Assembly: GCA_945947575.1 (NCBI GenBank)
Contig: CAMEYM010000012.1
Location: forward strand, 26,951 to 90,950
Source of the DNA: Rhizobium sp. Q54
GTDB lineage: Bacteria; Pseudomonadota; Alphaproteobacteria; UBA2966; CAIVPW01
DNA: 64,000 nucleotides
Direction of reading: 5' to 3'
The notes beneath the pieces are model-generated. The model had not been told where the DNA came from, made no database searches, and worked only from the letters and a program-made list of their open reading frames with translations. Below are positions 29,493-37,055 of the stretch, one piece after another. The position numbers and the translations under genes were made by a program. How positions within the stretch are numbered: position 1 is the first letter of the stretch; each line of letters begins with the position of its first letter.

Positions 29493-30118
29493 TGGCTGGC
29501 CCGAAGGTCGTCCGCGCCGAAACGTCGCGCGGAACGCGCGCTGGGCGCGCGGAGCGCGCCTTCGGTGCGACTCGCGCCGCCGGCTCCCGGCGCGGCAAGC
29601 GCGTCGCCGTCTATCCCGGCACCTTCGACCCGATCACCAACGGCCACATGGATATCATCAGCCGCGCCACCAAGGTCGCGGACCACCTGATCATCGGCCT
29701 CAGCGAACACTCGTCCAAGACGCCGCTGTTCAGCCGCGATGAACGCCTGGAGATGATCGCCGCCGAGATCGAGCCGTTGAACGGCCTCAACGGCACCACC
29801 ATCGAAGTCCGCATCCTCGATCGTCTGTTGATGACGTTCGTACAGGACGTCGGCGCCAGCTTCGTCATTCGCGGCCTGCGCGCCGTCTCCGACTTCGACT
29901 ACGAGCTGCAGATGGCCGGCATCAACGCCCGCCTCAACCCCGAAGCCGAAACCATCTTCCTGATGGCGTCCGAACATAATCTGTTCATCGCCTCCAGCCT
30001 GGTGCGCGAGATCGCCGCCCTCGGCGGCGACGTCTCCAGCTTCGTCTCGCCGCGCGTCGCCAAGCGCCTGATCGCCCGCTTCACCGAGAACCGGAATCGC
30101 GCGCTGACGGCGCGATAG
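29492..30118 (+). CDS. coaD: Pantetheine-phosphate adenylyltransferase with an unusual N-terminal extension
   Basis: CoaD makes dephospho-CoA from phosphopantetheine and ATP. The conserved enzyme begins at RVAVYPGTFDPITNGHMDI and includes the family blocks VRILDRLLMTFVQ, VIRGLRAVSDFDYELQMAGI and ISSXXXR-type ASSLVREIAALGGDV. The GTG at 29492, overlapping the gyrA stop, gives 208 residues, about 40 more than usual CoaD. Residues 11-27 (TSRGTRAGRAERAFGAT) are encoded by a copy of the palindromic element. No Met or other strong start lies between the element and the conserved core, so the extension is probably translated, which should be checked. Confidence 0.9.
   Translation: MAGPKVVRAETSRGTRAGRAERAFGATRAAGSRRGKRVAVYPGTFDPITNGHMDIISRATKVADHLIIGLSEHSSKTPLFSRDERLEMIAAEIEPLNGLNGTTIEVRILDRLLMTFVQDVGASFVIRGLRAVSDFDYELQMAGINARLNPEAETIFLMASEHNLFIASSLVREIAALGGDVSSFVSPRVAKRLIARFTENRNRALTAR
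29523..29571 (+). repeat. GC palindromic element copy at the start of coaD
   Basis: The element reads CGTCGCGCGGAACGCGCGC, then TGGGCGCGCGGAGCGCGCC, then TTCGGTGCGAC. It is the longest form in the window and aligns with the copies at 10797, 30790 and 33249. In this orientation it is read as SRGTRAGRAERAFGATR. Confidence 0.65.
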
Positions 30119-30130
30119 GCTCTCGCCTCG

Positions 30131-30160
30131 TGTCATTGCGAGCGCAGCGAAGCAATCCAT
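30131..30160. repeat. TCATTGCGAGCGCAGCGAAG-type intergenic repeat
   Basis: GTCATTGCGAGCGCAGCGA followed by AGCAATCCA matches, from memory, a repeat found between genes in many proteobacteria. ATTGC and GCAAT form its stem. It lies in the 315-base gap after coaD; apart from this repeat I see nothing recognisable in that gap. Confidence 0.6.
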
Positions 30161-30433
30161 TGCTGCCGGTGCACCGCCCCTCACGCTGGGCGTAGTCACG
30201 ACACTGCCCGCAGTGGATCGGGCGCACCGTCACCTGTGCCGCAGCGCGCTTCTCTAGGTCACGGCCATAACACGCCCGCGCACGCCGCACTGTCGGTACT
30301 GTGCCGCATCGAGGTTCGGCCGTCCGAGGGGGCCGCACCGCTTCCGACGAGTTTGAATGCGTGGCGTGGCCGCCATCGGTCGCGCGCAACCGTCGGTGCT
30401 GTTGTGCAACCAAAAGACCCAATAGGAGCCAGC

Positions 30434-30685
30434 ATGACCATCAACGCTGTACCGCCCACCGCTCCCGAAATCATCAAGACCCCGCCCATCAACCCGAACG
30501 TCAACCGCAATCCGGGCGACGACCTGAAGCTGCCGTCCGACAAGCCGATGGGCGAAGTGCGCGGCGGCGAAGCCTCCCCGTCGCCGGACGACGACGAAGA
30601 GCCCGAGGACACGGACGCCGCGGACGATGACTCCGCCGGCAAGTCCGAAGACGAGGCCGACGACGAGAGCCAACCGGCCCAATAA
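30434..30685 (+). CDS. Small acidic, disordered protein of unknown function (83 aa)
   Basis: An AATAGGAGCC ribosome-binding site precedes the ATG at 30434. The product has a Pro/Asn-rich N-terminal half (TPPINPNVNRNPGDDLKLPS) and a very acidic Asp/Glu/Ser C-terminal half (DDDEEPEDTDAADDDSAGKS), with no Cys or hydrophobic segment, so it is probably intrinsically disordered. I do not recognise it. A strong hairpin follows its stop. Confidence 0.6.
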   Translation: MTINAVPPTAPEIIKTPPINPNVNRNPGDDLKLPSDKPMGEVRGGEASPSPDDDEEPEDTDAADDDSAGKSEDEADDESQPAQ

Positions 30686-30701
30686 CGGCGTCGTTGACCC
30701 C

Positions 30702-30731
30702 GCATCCAGCCGCCGTCCAGCGGCTGGATGC
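30702..30731 (+). terminator. Perfect 12-bp hairpin
   Basis: GCATCCAGCCGC and GCGGCTGGATGC pair perfectly around a 6-base loop, 16 bases after the stop of the acidic protein gene. No T tract follows. Confidence 0.55.
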
Positions 30732-30789
30732 GTCGATGCGCCCACGGAGCTCTCAGAGAAATCCCGGCCCTGCCTAGATTTTCGATCCC

Positions 30790-30836
30790 TCGCCCGGAAC
30801 GGGCGCTAGGCGCGCCCGGCGCGCCTCCGGCACGAC
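30790..30836 (+). repeat. GC palindromic element copy (intergenic)
   Basis: CGCGCCTCCGGCACGAC at its right side is nearly identical to the copy after queA. It is followed within 40 bases by GGGTGAGGG, the same flanking tail seen at other copies. Confidence 0.6.
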
Positions 30837-30907
30837 GCTTGGCGCCTGAGCGCCTGGCGCAGGCTGGGTGAGGGTGCTGTTGTCTTGTTGTCTGGTCGGA
30901 CCGCTGT

Positions 30908-31138
30908 CTAAGAGTCCGCTGCTCCCGCCCCCAGAGCACCCCGCACCTTCGCCGCGTTGACGACGCAATCCCCCAGCGCCCTCGCGCCCGCCGCCATCCC
31001 GGCCTCCGCGCACGCCGCCCGATCCGCCACGAATCTCTCCATGGCCACAGCATCCCGTGCGCCGAGGACGTTCGACCACGCGAATCCGATCACCGTTCCA
31101 ACGAGCGACGTGACGAGCAGCAGGCGGGGTGGGGTCAT
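30908..31138 (-). CDS. Small membrane-anchored protein (76 aa), unknown function
   Basis: From the ATG at 31138, which follows a GGAGCC ribosome-binding site, the product has one hydrophobic segment (RLLLVTSLVGTVIGFAW) and then ACAEAGMAAGARALGDCV. That last part matches the C-x3-G-x4-G-x3-(A/F)-x-x-C pattern found in many small alphaproteobacterial envelope proteins. An ATG 27 bases upstream is an alternative start. It is divergent from the DUF5681 gene. Confidence 0.55.
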   Translation of the reverse strand: MTPPRLLLVTSLVGTVIGFAWSNVLGARDAVAMERFVADRAACAEAGMAAGARALGDCVVNAAKVRGALGAGAADS

Positions 31139-31163
31139 GGGAGGCTCCGGCAAAGACACCGGC

Positions 31164-31224
31164 ATATGTTCACTATATGTTCACTCTGTCAAATCCATCG
31201 CATAACGTATTGACGTAGATACGT
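31164..31224. promoter_or_regulatory. Candidate operator: 11-bp tandem repeat plus inverted repeat
   Basis: ATATGTTCACT occurs twice head to tail at 31164-31174 and 31175-31185. Downstream, ACGTAT (31205-31210) and ATACGT (31219-31224) form an inverted repeat with an 8-base spacer. The region is AT-rich for this genome and lies between two divergent genes, so it is a likely regulator-binding or promoter region. Confidence 0.45.
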
Positions 31225-31272
31225 GTCGTACCACATGCAGGCGTGAAACCAGCGCCTACGGAGCCAATCGCC

Positions 31273-32136
31273 ATGCTTACCGAACACGAAATGTCACGTG
31301 CCGGTGATCTGCATATTTCGCGCATATCCAATGCAAACGGCGCCCCGCCCAACCGCAATCCGCGCGGCAAACCCTTCGGCACCGACGGCCATAGGGGCGG
31401 CCGCCCGCCCGGTTCGCGCAACAAGGCGACGCTGCTCGGCGAGGCGCTGCTCGACGGCGAGCTGGACAATGTTATCCGTCGCACCATCGACCACGCCGTG
31501 GCCGGCCATCCCACCGCCATGCGCCTGGTGGTGGAGCGCCTCGTGCCACGCCGCGGTCGCCGTGCCCCGTTCGAGCTGCCGCCAATCGACACCATCGCCG
31601 ACGCCCTCGCGGCCATGAAGCGCATTCCGGCCCTCGTCGCCGACGGCGAGCTCGATCCGCGCGAGGGCGCTGCCATGGTCGCGATGCTCGACCAGACGTA
31701 TCGCACGCTGCAGGACGCGCAGAACAACGCCGAAGCCGCCGCGCTGGTCCGCGGCCTGAGGTTCGGACGCCCCGCACCGGCGCCGGCCGCCGAGCCGCCG
31801 CCGGTGCGCGACGCAGCCCGAGAGCCGGCCCCGGAAACCGCAGCGGAGGCCCCGACAGAGGCCGCAACGGAGCCGGCGACCGAGGCCGCGACAGAGGCCG
31901 CATGGGAGGAACCGCCGGCCGCCGCGCCGGACGAAGTCGTCACCAGCGTCGCCGATGCTGACGCCATCGAGCTCCCGAGCAGCTACATGGACGGTGATGG
32001 CCCCGAGCGCGCCGGCCGCGAGCTCGGCCTCGACCCCTGCGCCCACGGCACGCTCGCCGTCTTCGAGAACCCCGACCTCGTCGCGCCCCGGCTCATTTCC
32101 TGGAAACGGAACCGGGGCGCCGCCGGCACCAGTTGA
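31273..32136 (+). CDS. DUF5681-like protein
   Basis: The 287-residue protein has, near its start, PRGKPFGTDGHRGGRPPGSR followed by NKAT, the GRPxGSRNKxT signature of DUF5681 proteins, often found near phage or mobile genes. A helical region follows (TIDHAVAGHPTAMRLVVERL), then an Ala/Glu/Pro/Thr repeat (TEAATEPATEAATEAA) and a C-terminus without clear family. The ATG at 31273 is preceded by a GGAG; a GTG 30 bases upstream is an alternative. Its job is unknown. Confidence 0.65.
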   Translation: MLTEHEMSRAGDLHISRISNANGAPPNRNPRGKPFGTDGHRGGRPPGSRNKATLLGEALLDGELDNVIRRTIDHAVAGHPTAMRLVVERLVPRRGRRAPFELPPIDTIADALAAMKRIPALVADGELDPREGAAMVAMLDQTYRTLQDAQNNAEAAALVRGLRFGRPAPAPAAEPPPVRDAAREPAPETAAEAPTEAATEPATEAATEAAWEEPPAAAPDEVVTSVADADAIELPSSYMDGDGPERAGRELGLDPCAHGTLAVFENPDLVAPRLISWKRNRGAAGTS

Positions 32137-32176
32137 TCGCCGCCCGCTGCCGCCTGTGTGCTAGAAGCGCCCGCCC

Positions 32177-33304
32177 ATGGACGTTTCGCAGTTCGACTTC
32201 GATCTGCCGCGCGAGCGCATCGCCCAGCGCCCGGCGCGGCCGCGTGATTCCGCGCGCCTGCTCGAAGTACGTGCCGACTCGCTCGCCGACCGCCGCATCC
32301 CCGACCTCGCGTCCTGCCTGCGCCCTGGCGACCTGCTCGTCTTTAACGACACCCGCGTCCTGCCCGCGCGCCTCACCGGCACCCGGACGTCGCCCAGCGT
32401 CGCGCCGGAGGCGCGCAACCAACGCACGACCGCCACCATCGAAGTGACCTTGAACCGCGCGCTGGGAGGAGGGCAGTGGAGCGTCCTCGCCCGCCCCGCC
32501 AAACGCCTGCGCCCGGGCGACACCATTCAATTTGAAGACCTTCGCGCCGAAGTCATCGATCGCCACGAAGGCGAAGTCATCCTCGCCTTCGCGGGCGGGG
32601 ATACCGCCCTGTTCGCCGCCGTCGAGCGCATCGGCACCATGCCGCTGCCGCCCTACATGGGCCGCGACGCCGACGCCGCCGACCGCGACGACTACCAGAC
32701 TATGTTCGCGCACGTGCGCGGGGCCGTCGCCGCGCCCACTGCCGCGCTGCACTTCACGCCGCGCGTCATCGCGGCGCTGGACTCCGCCGGCATCGCTCGC
32801 ACCTTCGTGACGCTCCACATCGGCGCCGGTACATTCCTGCCGGTGACCGCCCCCGACACCGACCAGCACCGCATGCACCCCGAGTGGGGTGAGGTGCCCG
32901 TCGCCTGCGTCGACGCCGTGCGCGCCACCCGCCAGCGCGGCGGCCGCGTCGTCGCCGTCGGCACAACTGCGTTGCGCCTCCTCGAAACCGCGGCCTTGGA
33001 CGACCGCACCGTGCGCCCCTTCCAGGGCGACACCTCGATCTTCATCACGCCCGGCTACCGGTTCCGCGCCGTGGACTTGCTCCTGACGAACTTCCACCTG
33101 CCGCGCTCGACCCTGTTCATGCTGGTCTGCGCCTTCGCCGGCACCGCCCGCATGCAGTCCGCCTACGCCCACGCGATGAACAGTGACTACCGCTTCTACT
33201 CCTACGGCGACGCCACTCTGCTTCACCCGGCTCCGTCCCCTCCCCCTGCGTCGCGCGGGGCGCGCGGAGCGCACCTCCGGCACGACGGGGGAGGGCTAGG
33301 GTGA
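32177..33304 (+). CDS. queA: S-adenosylmethionine:tRNA ribosyltransferase-isomerase with element-derived insert and tail
   Basis: QueA adds the epoxycyclopentanediol ring of queuosine to preQ1 in tRNA. The 375-residue protein shows FDFDLPRERIAQRPARPRD, LVFNDTRVLPARLTGTR, GTMPLPPYMGRDADAADRDD, HIGAGTFLPVT and YRFRAVDLLLTNFHLPRSTL, with the usual end YRFYSYGDATLL. Two parts are foreign to the family. Residues about 72-85 (SPSVAPEARNQRT) come from a palindromic element copy, and the last 26 residues after DATLL are encoded by a composite repeat in which the stop codon lies. The next conserved neighbour, tgt, is separated by a DUF559 gene. Confidence 0.95.
   Translation: MDVSQFDFDLPRERIAQRPARPRDSARLLEVRADSLADRRIPDLASCLRPGDLLVFNDTRVLPARLTGTRTSPSVAPEARNQRTTATIEVTLNRALGGGQWSVLARPAKRLRPGDTIQFEDLRAEVIDRHEGEVILAFAGGDTALFAAVERIGTMPLPPYMGRDADAADRDDYQTMFAHVRGAVAAPTAALHFTPRVIAALDSAGIARTFVTLHIGAGTFLPVTAPDTDQHRMHPEWGEVPVACVDAVRATRQRGGRVVAVGTTALRLLETAALDDRTVRPFQGDTSIFITPGYRFRAVDLLLTNFHLPRSTLFMLVCAFAGTARMQSAYAHAMNSDYRFYSYGDATLLHPAPSPPPASRGARGAHLRHDGGGLG
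32387..32430 (+). repeat. GC palindromic element copy inside queA
   Basis: The core GTCGCGCCGGAGGCGCGC begins at 32399 and is followed by AACCAACGCACGAC. It is translated VAPEAR, as in the DUF815 and second putA copies. ACGTCGCCCAGC precedes it and also fits the family's left part. Confidence 0.75.
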
Positions 33305-33310
33305 GGGTCA
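33231..33310 (+). repeat. Composite repeat at the queA 3' end
   Basis: An outer hairpin (CCCCTCCCCC with GGGGGAGGG) holds in its loop a GC palindromic element copy (33249-33286) ending CACCTCCGGCACGAC. It is followed by GGGTGAGGGTCAAT. The same outer hairpin with only CAAG in the loop stands at 33711-33750, which suggests that the palindromic element entered an existing hairpin repeat. Confidence 0.65.
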
Positions 33311-33315
33311 ATAAG

Positions 33316-33648
33316 ATGCCTAACCTGACTCCGCTCGCCCGTCGCCTCCGCCGCGACTCAACCAACGCCGAGAGACTCCTCTGGTCCCGCCTCCGCGCCG
33401 GCCAACTCAACGGCCTCGTCTTCCGCCGTCAGGAACCGGTCGGCCCGTACGTGGTGGATTTCATCTGCACTCGCGCGAACCTCGTGGTGGAACTCGACGG
33501 CGGCCAACACGCGGACAGTACTGCCGACATCGAACGCGACACCTACCTGCGCGAACACGGCTACCGTGTCCTCCGCATCTGGAACAACGACCTCATGAGC
33601 AACCTCGATGGCGTCCTGCAGCGCATCGCCGAGATCGCTTCCGAATGA
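33316..33648 (+). CDS. DUF559 (Vsr-like PD-(D/E)XK) endonuclease-fold protein
   Basis: The 110-residue protein matches DUF559, small nucleases related to very-short-patch-repair (Vsr) endonucleases. It has ARRLRRDSTNAERLLWSRLR, then FRRQEPVGPYVVDFICTRAN, then the active-site strand LVVELDGGQHA and the C-terminal YRVLRIWNNDLMSNLDGVL. The ATG at 33316 lies directly after a GGGTGAGGGTCAAT repeat, and the same sequence recurs after the gene. Its position between queA and tgt, which are usually adjacent, suggests insertion as a cassette. Confidence 0.8.
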   Translation: MPNLTPLARRLRRDSTNAERLLWSRLRAGQLNGLVFRRQEPVGPYVVDFICTRANLVVELDGGQHADSTADIERDTYLREHGYRVLRIWNNDLMSNLDGVLQRIAEIASE

Positions 33649-33673
33649 TGCATTCTCTTGCCCCTCTCCCTAA

Positions 33674-33697
33674 CCCTCTCCCCATGCGGGGAGAGGG
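33674..33697. repeat. CCCTCTCCCC/GGGGAGAGGG hairpin after the DUF559 gene
   Basis: A perfect 10-bp stem has an ATGC loop, preceded by another partial CCCTCTCCCTAA. It belongs to the same kind of repeat as 33711-33750 and may act as a terminator. Confidence 0.6.
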
Positions 33698-33710
33698 GAC
33701 TCACGTCCAA

Positions 33711-33750
33711 CTCCCTCCCCCTGCCAAGGGGGAGGGTGGGGTGAGGGTCA
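33711..33750. repeat. CTCCCTCCCCCT...GGGGGAGGG hairpin plus GGGTGAGGGTCAAT
   Basis: This is the right-hand partner of the repeat at 33231-33310. Together they bracket the DUF559 gene, and both end in GGTGAGGGTCAAT. Confidence 0.6.
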
Positions 33751-33775
33751 ATCAACTTCGCGCGCAGCGCGTCCT

Positions 33776-34894
33776 ATGACCGTCTTCCACTTCACCGTCC
33801 ACAAGACCGACGGCGCCGCCCGCCTCGGCACGCTGCACACCGCCCACGGCGCCGTGCAGACGCCGACCTTCATGCCCGTCGGCACCGCCGCCACCGTGAA
33901 GGCGATGGCGCCCGACGACATCAGCGCCACCGGCGCCGAGATGATTCTCGCCAACACCTACCACCTCATGCTGCGCCCGACCGCTGAGCGCATCGATCGC
34001 CTCGGCGGTTTGCACACTTTCATGGGCTGGTCCGGGCCGATCCTCACCGACTCCGGCGGCTATCAGGTGATGTCGCTCAGCGAACTGCGCACCCTGTCGG
34101 AGTCCGGCGTCACCTTCCGCTCCCACATCGACGGCAGCGAGCACCAGCTCACGCCCGAGCGCGCCGTCGAGATCCAGCGCCTGCTCGATTCCGACGTCAC
34201 CATGGTGCTCGACGAGTGCCCGCCCTTCGGCGTCTCCAAGGACGAGCACGCCGCTTCCATGCGCCGTTCCATGCGCTGGGCCGAGCGCTGTCGCACCACC
34301 TGGGTGCCGCGCGACGGCTACGGCCTGTTCGGCATCGTTCAGGGTGGCACCTTCCCCGACCTGCGCGCGGAGTCGGCCGCTGCCCTCCATGCCATCGGCT
34401 TCGAGGGCTACGCCCTCGGCGGCCTCGCCGTGGGCGAGGACGCAGAGACCATGATGGCCACTGTCGCGGCCACCACGCCCCACCTTCCGGCCGGCCGGCC
34501 GCGCTACCTTATGGGCGTGGGCAAGCCCGATCAGCTGGTAGGTGCGGTTTTGCGCGGCGTGGACATGTTCGACTGCGTACTGCCGACCCGGTCCGGACGC
34601 ACCGGTCAGGCGTTCACGCGCAATGGCACCTTGAACCTGCGCAACGCCCGTCATGTGGACGACACGAGTCCGCTGGATGCTGACTGTCGGTGCGTCGCCT
34701 GCACGCAATTCACGCGCGCCTACCTCAGTCACCTGACACGCACAGGGGAGATTCTTGGAGCGATGCTGCTAACCCGTCACAACATCACGTTCTATGAGGA
34801 TGTGATGGCCGAACTTCGCACCGCCATCGCCGCGGGCGATGCTGCGCCGTGGTCGGAGAATTTCTTGGCGCGCTACCGTGAGACGCCTCGATGA
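33776..34894 (+). CDS. tgt: Queuine tRNA-ribosyltransferase
   Basis: TGT exchanges guanine 34 of Asn, Asp, His and Tyr tRNAs for preQ1. The 372-residue protein has [20 protein letters not shown], the [12 protein letters not shown] block, the nucleophile region [20 protein letters not shown] and the zinc site [17 protein letters not shown]. Length is normal. It acts with QueA in queuosine synthesis. Its stop overlaps the start of the methyltransferase gene by 4 bases. Confidence 0.96.
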   Translation: MTVFHFTVHKTDGAARLGTLHTAHGAVQTPTFMPVGTAATVKAMAPDDISATGAEMILANTYHLMLRPTAERIDRLGGLHTFMGWSGPILTDSGGYQVMSLSELRTLSESGVTFRSHIDGSEHQLTPERAVEIQRLLDSDVTMVLDECPPFGVSKDEHAASMRRSMRWAERCRTTWVPRDGYGLFGIVQGGTFPDLRAESAAALHAIGFEGYALGGLAVGEDAETMMATVAATTPHLPAGRPRYLMGVGKPDQLVGAVLRGVDMFDCVLPTRSGRTGQAFTRNGTLNLRNARHVDDTSPLDADCRCVACTQFTRAYLSHLTRTGEILGAMLLTRHNITFYEDVMAELRTAIAAGDAAPWSENFLARYRETPR

Positions 34895-35781
34895 CGGATG
34901 CAGCAGAGTTCCGTCGGCATTCGCAGGACGCCTTGGCGCGCGGGAACCTCGATCTCGCCGTCGCGTACCTGCAGACCGCCCTGCGGCAGGATCCCGCCGA
35001 TCGGGAGTCCTACCACACACTGGGGCGCCTACTGCGGTTGGCAGGACGCGGTGAAAGTGCGGCTGCTTGGTACAAGGCGTGCTTGCATCGCTACCCGGAC
35101 GACTCGGTAGCGCGCATGGGTCTTGCTGCGTTGGGTCAGGGACCCGCCCCCGACCGTCTGCCCGATGATGTCGTCCTATACATCTTCGATCGCAACGCCA
35201 ACGTGTACGAGTCCAACATGGAAGGGTTGGCGTATCGGATTCCCGAAACGCTCACCCCCATGTTGGCGGCGGAGAAGGGCACCGCGCGCGGCGAGCTCGA
35301 CATCCTCGATTTGGGCTGCGGCAGCGGCTGGTGCGGACCGCTGCTGCGTCCGTTCGCGCGCCGCCTGGTCGGCCTCGATCTGTCGCCTGCCATGCTCGAT
35401 CTCGCCCGCGCCAAGAACGTCTACGACGAGCTCGTCGAGGGTGAGATCCTCGGCGCGCTCGCCAGCGGCCGCCTCGGCATGTTCGACGCCATCGTCGCCG
35501 CCAACGTCGTCCTCTACTTCGGCAAGCTCGATCCCCTCGCCGAAGCCATCACCCAGAGCCTGAAGCCTTCCGGCGTCTTCATCTTCGACGTCGAAAAGGG
35601 CGCCGCCGACCGCGCCGAGTTCCACTCCGCCGGCCGCTTCACCCATGGCCGCCAGCTGGTGGAACGGGTCTTCGCGCCGCCGCTCTACGCCCGCTCCCGC
35701 ATCCAGGAAACCGTCATGCGCACCGAGGCCGGCCGCCCGGTGCACGCCCTCTGCTGCGTCGCAACCACGCCGGGCAGCTAG
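34891..35781 (+). CDS. TPR-containing class I SAM-dependent methyltransferase
   Basis: This 296-residue protein has an N-terminal TPR-like helical part ([20 protein letters not shown], then [20 protein letters not shown]) and a C-terminal Rossmann methyltransferase domain with motif [15 protein letters not shown], then [16 protein letters not shown] and [16 protein letters not shown]. The architecture matches predicted TPR-methyltransferases (some named trans-aconitate-methyltransferase-like); the substrate is unknown. Translational coupling to tgt hints at, but does not prove, a link to tRNA modification. Confidence 0.85.
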   Translation: MTDAAEFRRHSQDALARGNLDLAVAYLQTALRQDPADRESYHTLGRLLRLAGRGESAAAWYKACLHRYPDDSVARMGLAALGQGPAPDRLPDDVVLYIFDRNANVYESNMEGLAYRIPETLTPMLAAEKGTARGELDILDLGCGSGWCGPLLRPFARRLVGLDLSPAMLDLARAKNVYDELVEGEILGALASGRLGMFDAIVAANVVLYFGKLDPLAEAITQSLKPSGVFIFDVEKGAADRAEFHSAGRFTHGRQLVERVFAPPLYARSRIQETVMRTEAGRPVHALCCVATTPGS

Positions 35782-35858
35782 CGGAACTGCCTCAGGCCGA
35801 GCCCGTCGAAGTAGGGGGCCCGATACGCTAGAATGAGTCCCCAGTTTCTGGAGTTTTG

Positions 35859-36281
35859 ATGCGCACGACTATTGCTGACGTCCTGCGTCGCCGTACCGCC
35901 AAGGTGATCACGACGACGCCCGGCGTCCTCCTCGGTGACGCCGCCCGCGAGCTTGCCGCGCGCGACATCGGCTTCCTGCCGGTCTGCGACGCCAAGGGCA
36001 CCCTGGTCGGCGTCCTGTCCGAGCGCGACATCGTCAAGGTGCTGGCCAAGGACGGCGCCAAGGTCGCCACCGTCAAAGTCGAAGAGGTCTTCACCCGCGA
36101 GGCCGTCACCTGCGGACCGGGCACCGACGTGCACGGCGCCATTGCCGTGATGCACGAGAAGCGCATCCGCCACCTGCCGGTCATCGACGACGGCAAGCTG
36201 ATGGGCGTCGTCAGCCTCAATGACCTCGTCATCCACCTGCTGCGCGAGGCGGAGCAGGTGGTCGAGCCGTTCGTATTGTAG
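35859..36281 (+). CDS. CBS-domain pair protein
   Basis: This 140-residue protein consists of two CBS domains: ITTTPGVLLGDAARELAARD with GFLPVCDAKGTLVGVLSERD, then VTCGPGTDVHGAIAVMHEKR with HLPVIDDGKLMGVVSLNDLV. Such proteins bind adenine nucleotides and sense energy charge. The ATG at 35859 follows a CTGGAG. It is followed at once by a cyclic-nucleotide-binding protein, so the two may form a small signalling pair. Confidence 0.9.
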   Translation: MRTTIADVLRRRTAKVITTTPGVLLGDAARELAARDIGFLPVCDAKGTLVGVLSERDIVKVLAKDGAKVATVKVEEVFTREAVTCGPGTDVHGAIAVMHEKRIRHLPVIDDGKLMGVVSLNDLVIHLLREAEQVVEPFVL

Positions 36282-36292
36282 TGGAGGAGGGA

Positions 36293-36787
36293 ATGCCAGG
36301 CATGAAGAGCAACGTCATGTCCGCCGATGTGGCGCGCCGCTGGTCCGATGACCTGCAGCGCCGCGTCTTCGCCGGCACCCTGAACCGCCTGTCGGTCGAG
36401 GACTGGAACGAGCTGCTGTGGCGCGCGCGCGTGCGCGAGTACAAGTACAACGACCAGCTCTTCAAGCAGGGCCAGGTGCCCGACGGCCTCTACATCGTCA
36501 CCGACGGCGAGGTGCGCATCGAGCGCACCGACCACCAGCGCTCCGCCCACCTGGCGCGGCTCGGTCCCGGCAGCGTGCTCGGCGAGATGTCGTTCCTCGA
36601 CCAGTCCGGCGCCTCCGCCTCGGTCGCCGCCGACGGCAAGGTCGAGATCCTGTTCGTCGAGTCCAAGGACCTCACCTCGCTCCTGGAGGCCGACCAGGGC
36701 TTCGCCGCGCGCTTCTACCACTCGCTGGCCACCACCCTGTCGCGCCGCCTGCGCGCCACCAACGAGTTGATCCTGGGGCGGTTCTAG
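36293..36787 (+). CDS. Cyclic nucleotide-binding domain protein
   Basis: This protein of about 164 residues has a Crp-type sensor domain (YKYNDQLFKQGQVPDGLYIV, then ARLGPGSVLGEMSFLDQSG) but no helix-turn-helix after it, so it is a stand-alone sensor or a regulatory subunit rather than a transcription factor. The ATG at 36293 follows a GGAGGAGG; a GTG at 36281 and an ATG at 36302 are alternatives. It directly follows the CBS gene, and tRNA-Lys lies 17 bases downstream. Confidence 0.85.
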   Translation: MPGMKSNVMSADVARRWSDDLQRRVFAGTLNRLSVEDWNELLWRARVREYKYNDQLFKQGQVPDGLYIVTDGEVRIERTDHQRSAHLARLGPGSVLGEMSFLDQSGASASVAADGKVEILFVESKDLTSLLEADQGFAARFYHSLATTLSRRLRATNELILGRF

Positions 36788-36804
36788 GGCTATCAGACAC
36801 CAAC

Positions 36805-36879
36805 GGGCGCGTAGCTCAGTGGTAGAGCGGCAGACTTTTAATCTGTAGGTCCCGGGTTCGAACCCCGGCGCGCTCACCA
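36805..36879 (+). tRNA. tRNA-Lys (anticodon UUU)
   Basis: The 75-base cloverleaf is complete. The acceptor stem GGGCGCG pairs with CGCGCTC (one G-T pair), the D-arm is AGCTCAGTGGTAGAGC, the anticodon loop CTTTTAA has TTT at 36837-36839, the T-arm is CCGGGTTCGAACCCCGG, and the CCA end is encoded. A hairpin and a short T run follow. Confidence 0.97.
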
Positions 36880-36907
36880 AATTTCCAACGAAAACAATAC
36901 GTTGCGG

Positions 36908-36927
36908 TGAGGCGTGCTGGCGCCTCA
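36908..36927 (+). terminator. Hairpin after tRNA-Lys
   Basis: TGAGGCG and CGCCTCA form a 7-bp stem with a 6-base loop. A CCTTTT stretch follows at 36937-36942, a little further than in a classic terminator. The rest of the 176-base gap before the next gene shows only a short direct repeat (CAGGTATCGC, twice near 36945-36963). Confidence 0.45.
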
Positions 36928-37055
36928 TGGTGGCAGCCTTTTCCAGGTATCGCACAGGTATCGCGCGCCGCGCTTTGGAGCGTTTCACAGTCTGCGGCAA
37001 GCGCATAAGCTCAAGCTGTCCGCCCGGGGTCCGGGCTGCTTGATGGGGGAGTGCG

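Noticed and set aside
36850..36879. tRNA-Lys 3' end as an attachment site for the accessory region.
   Set aside because: I found no second copy of the tRNA 3' sequence downstream and no integrase gene.
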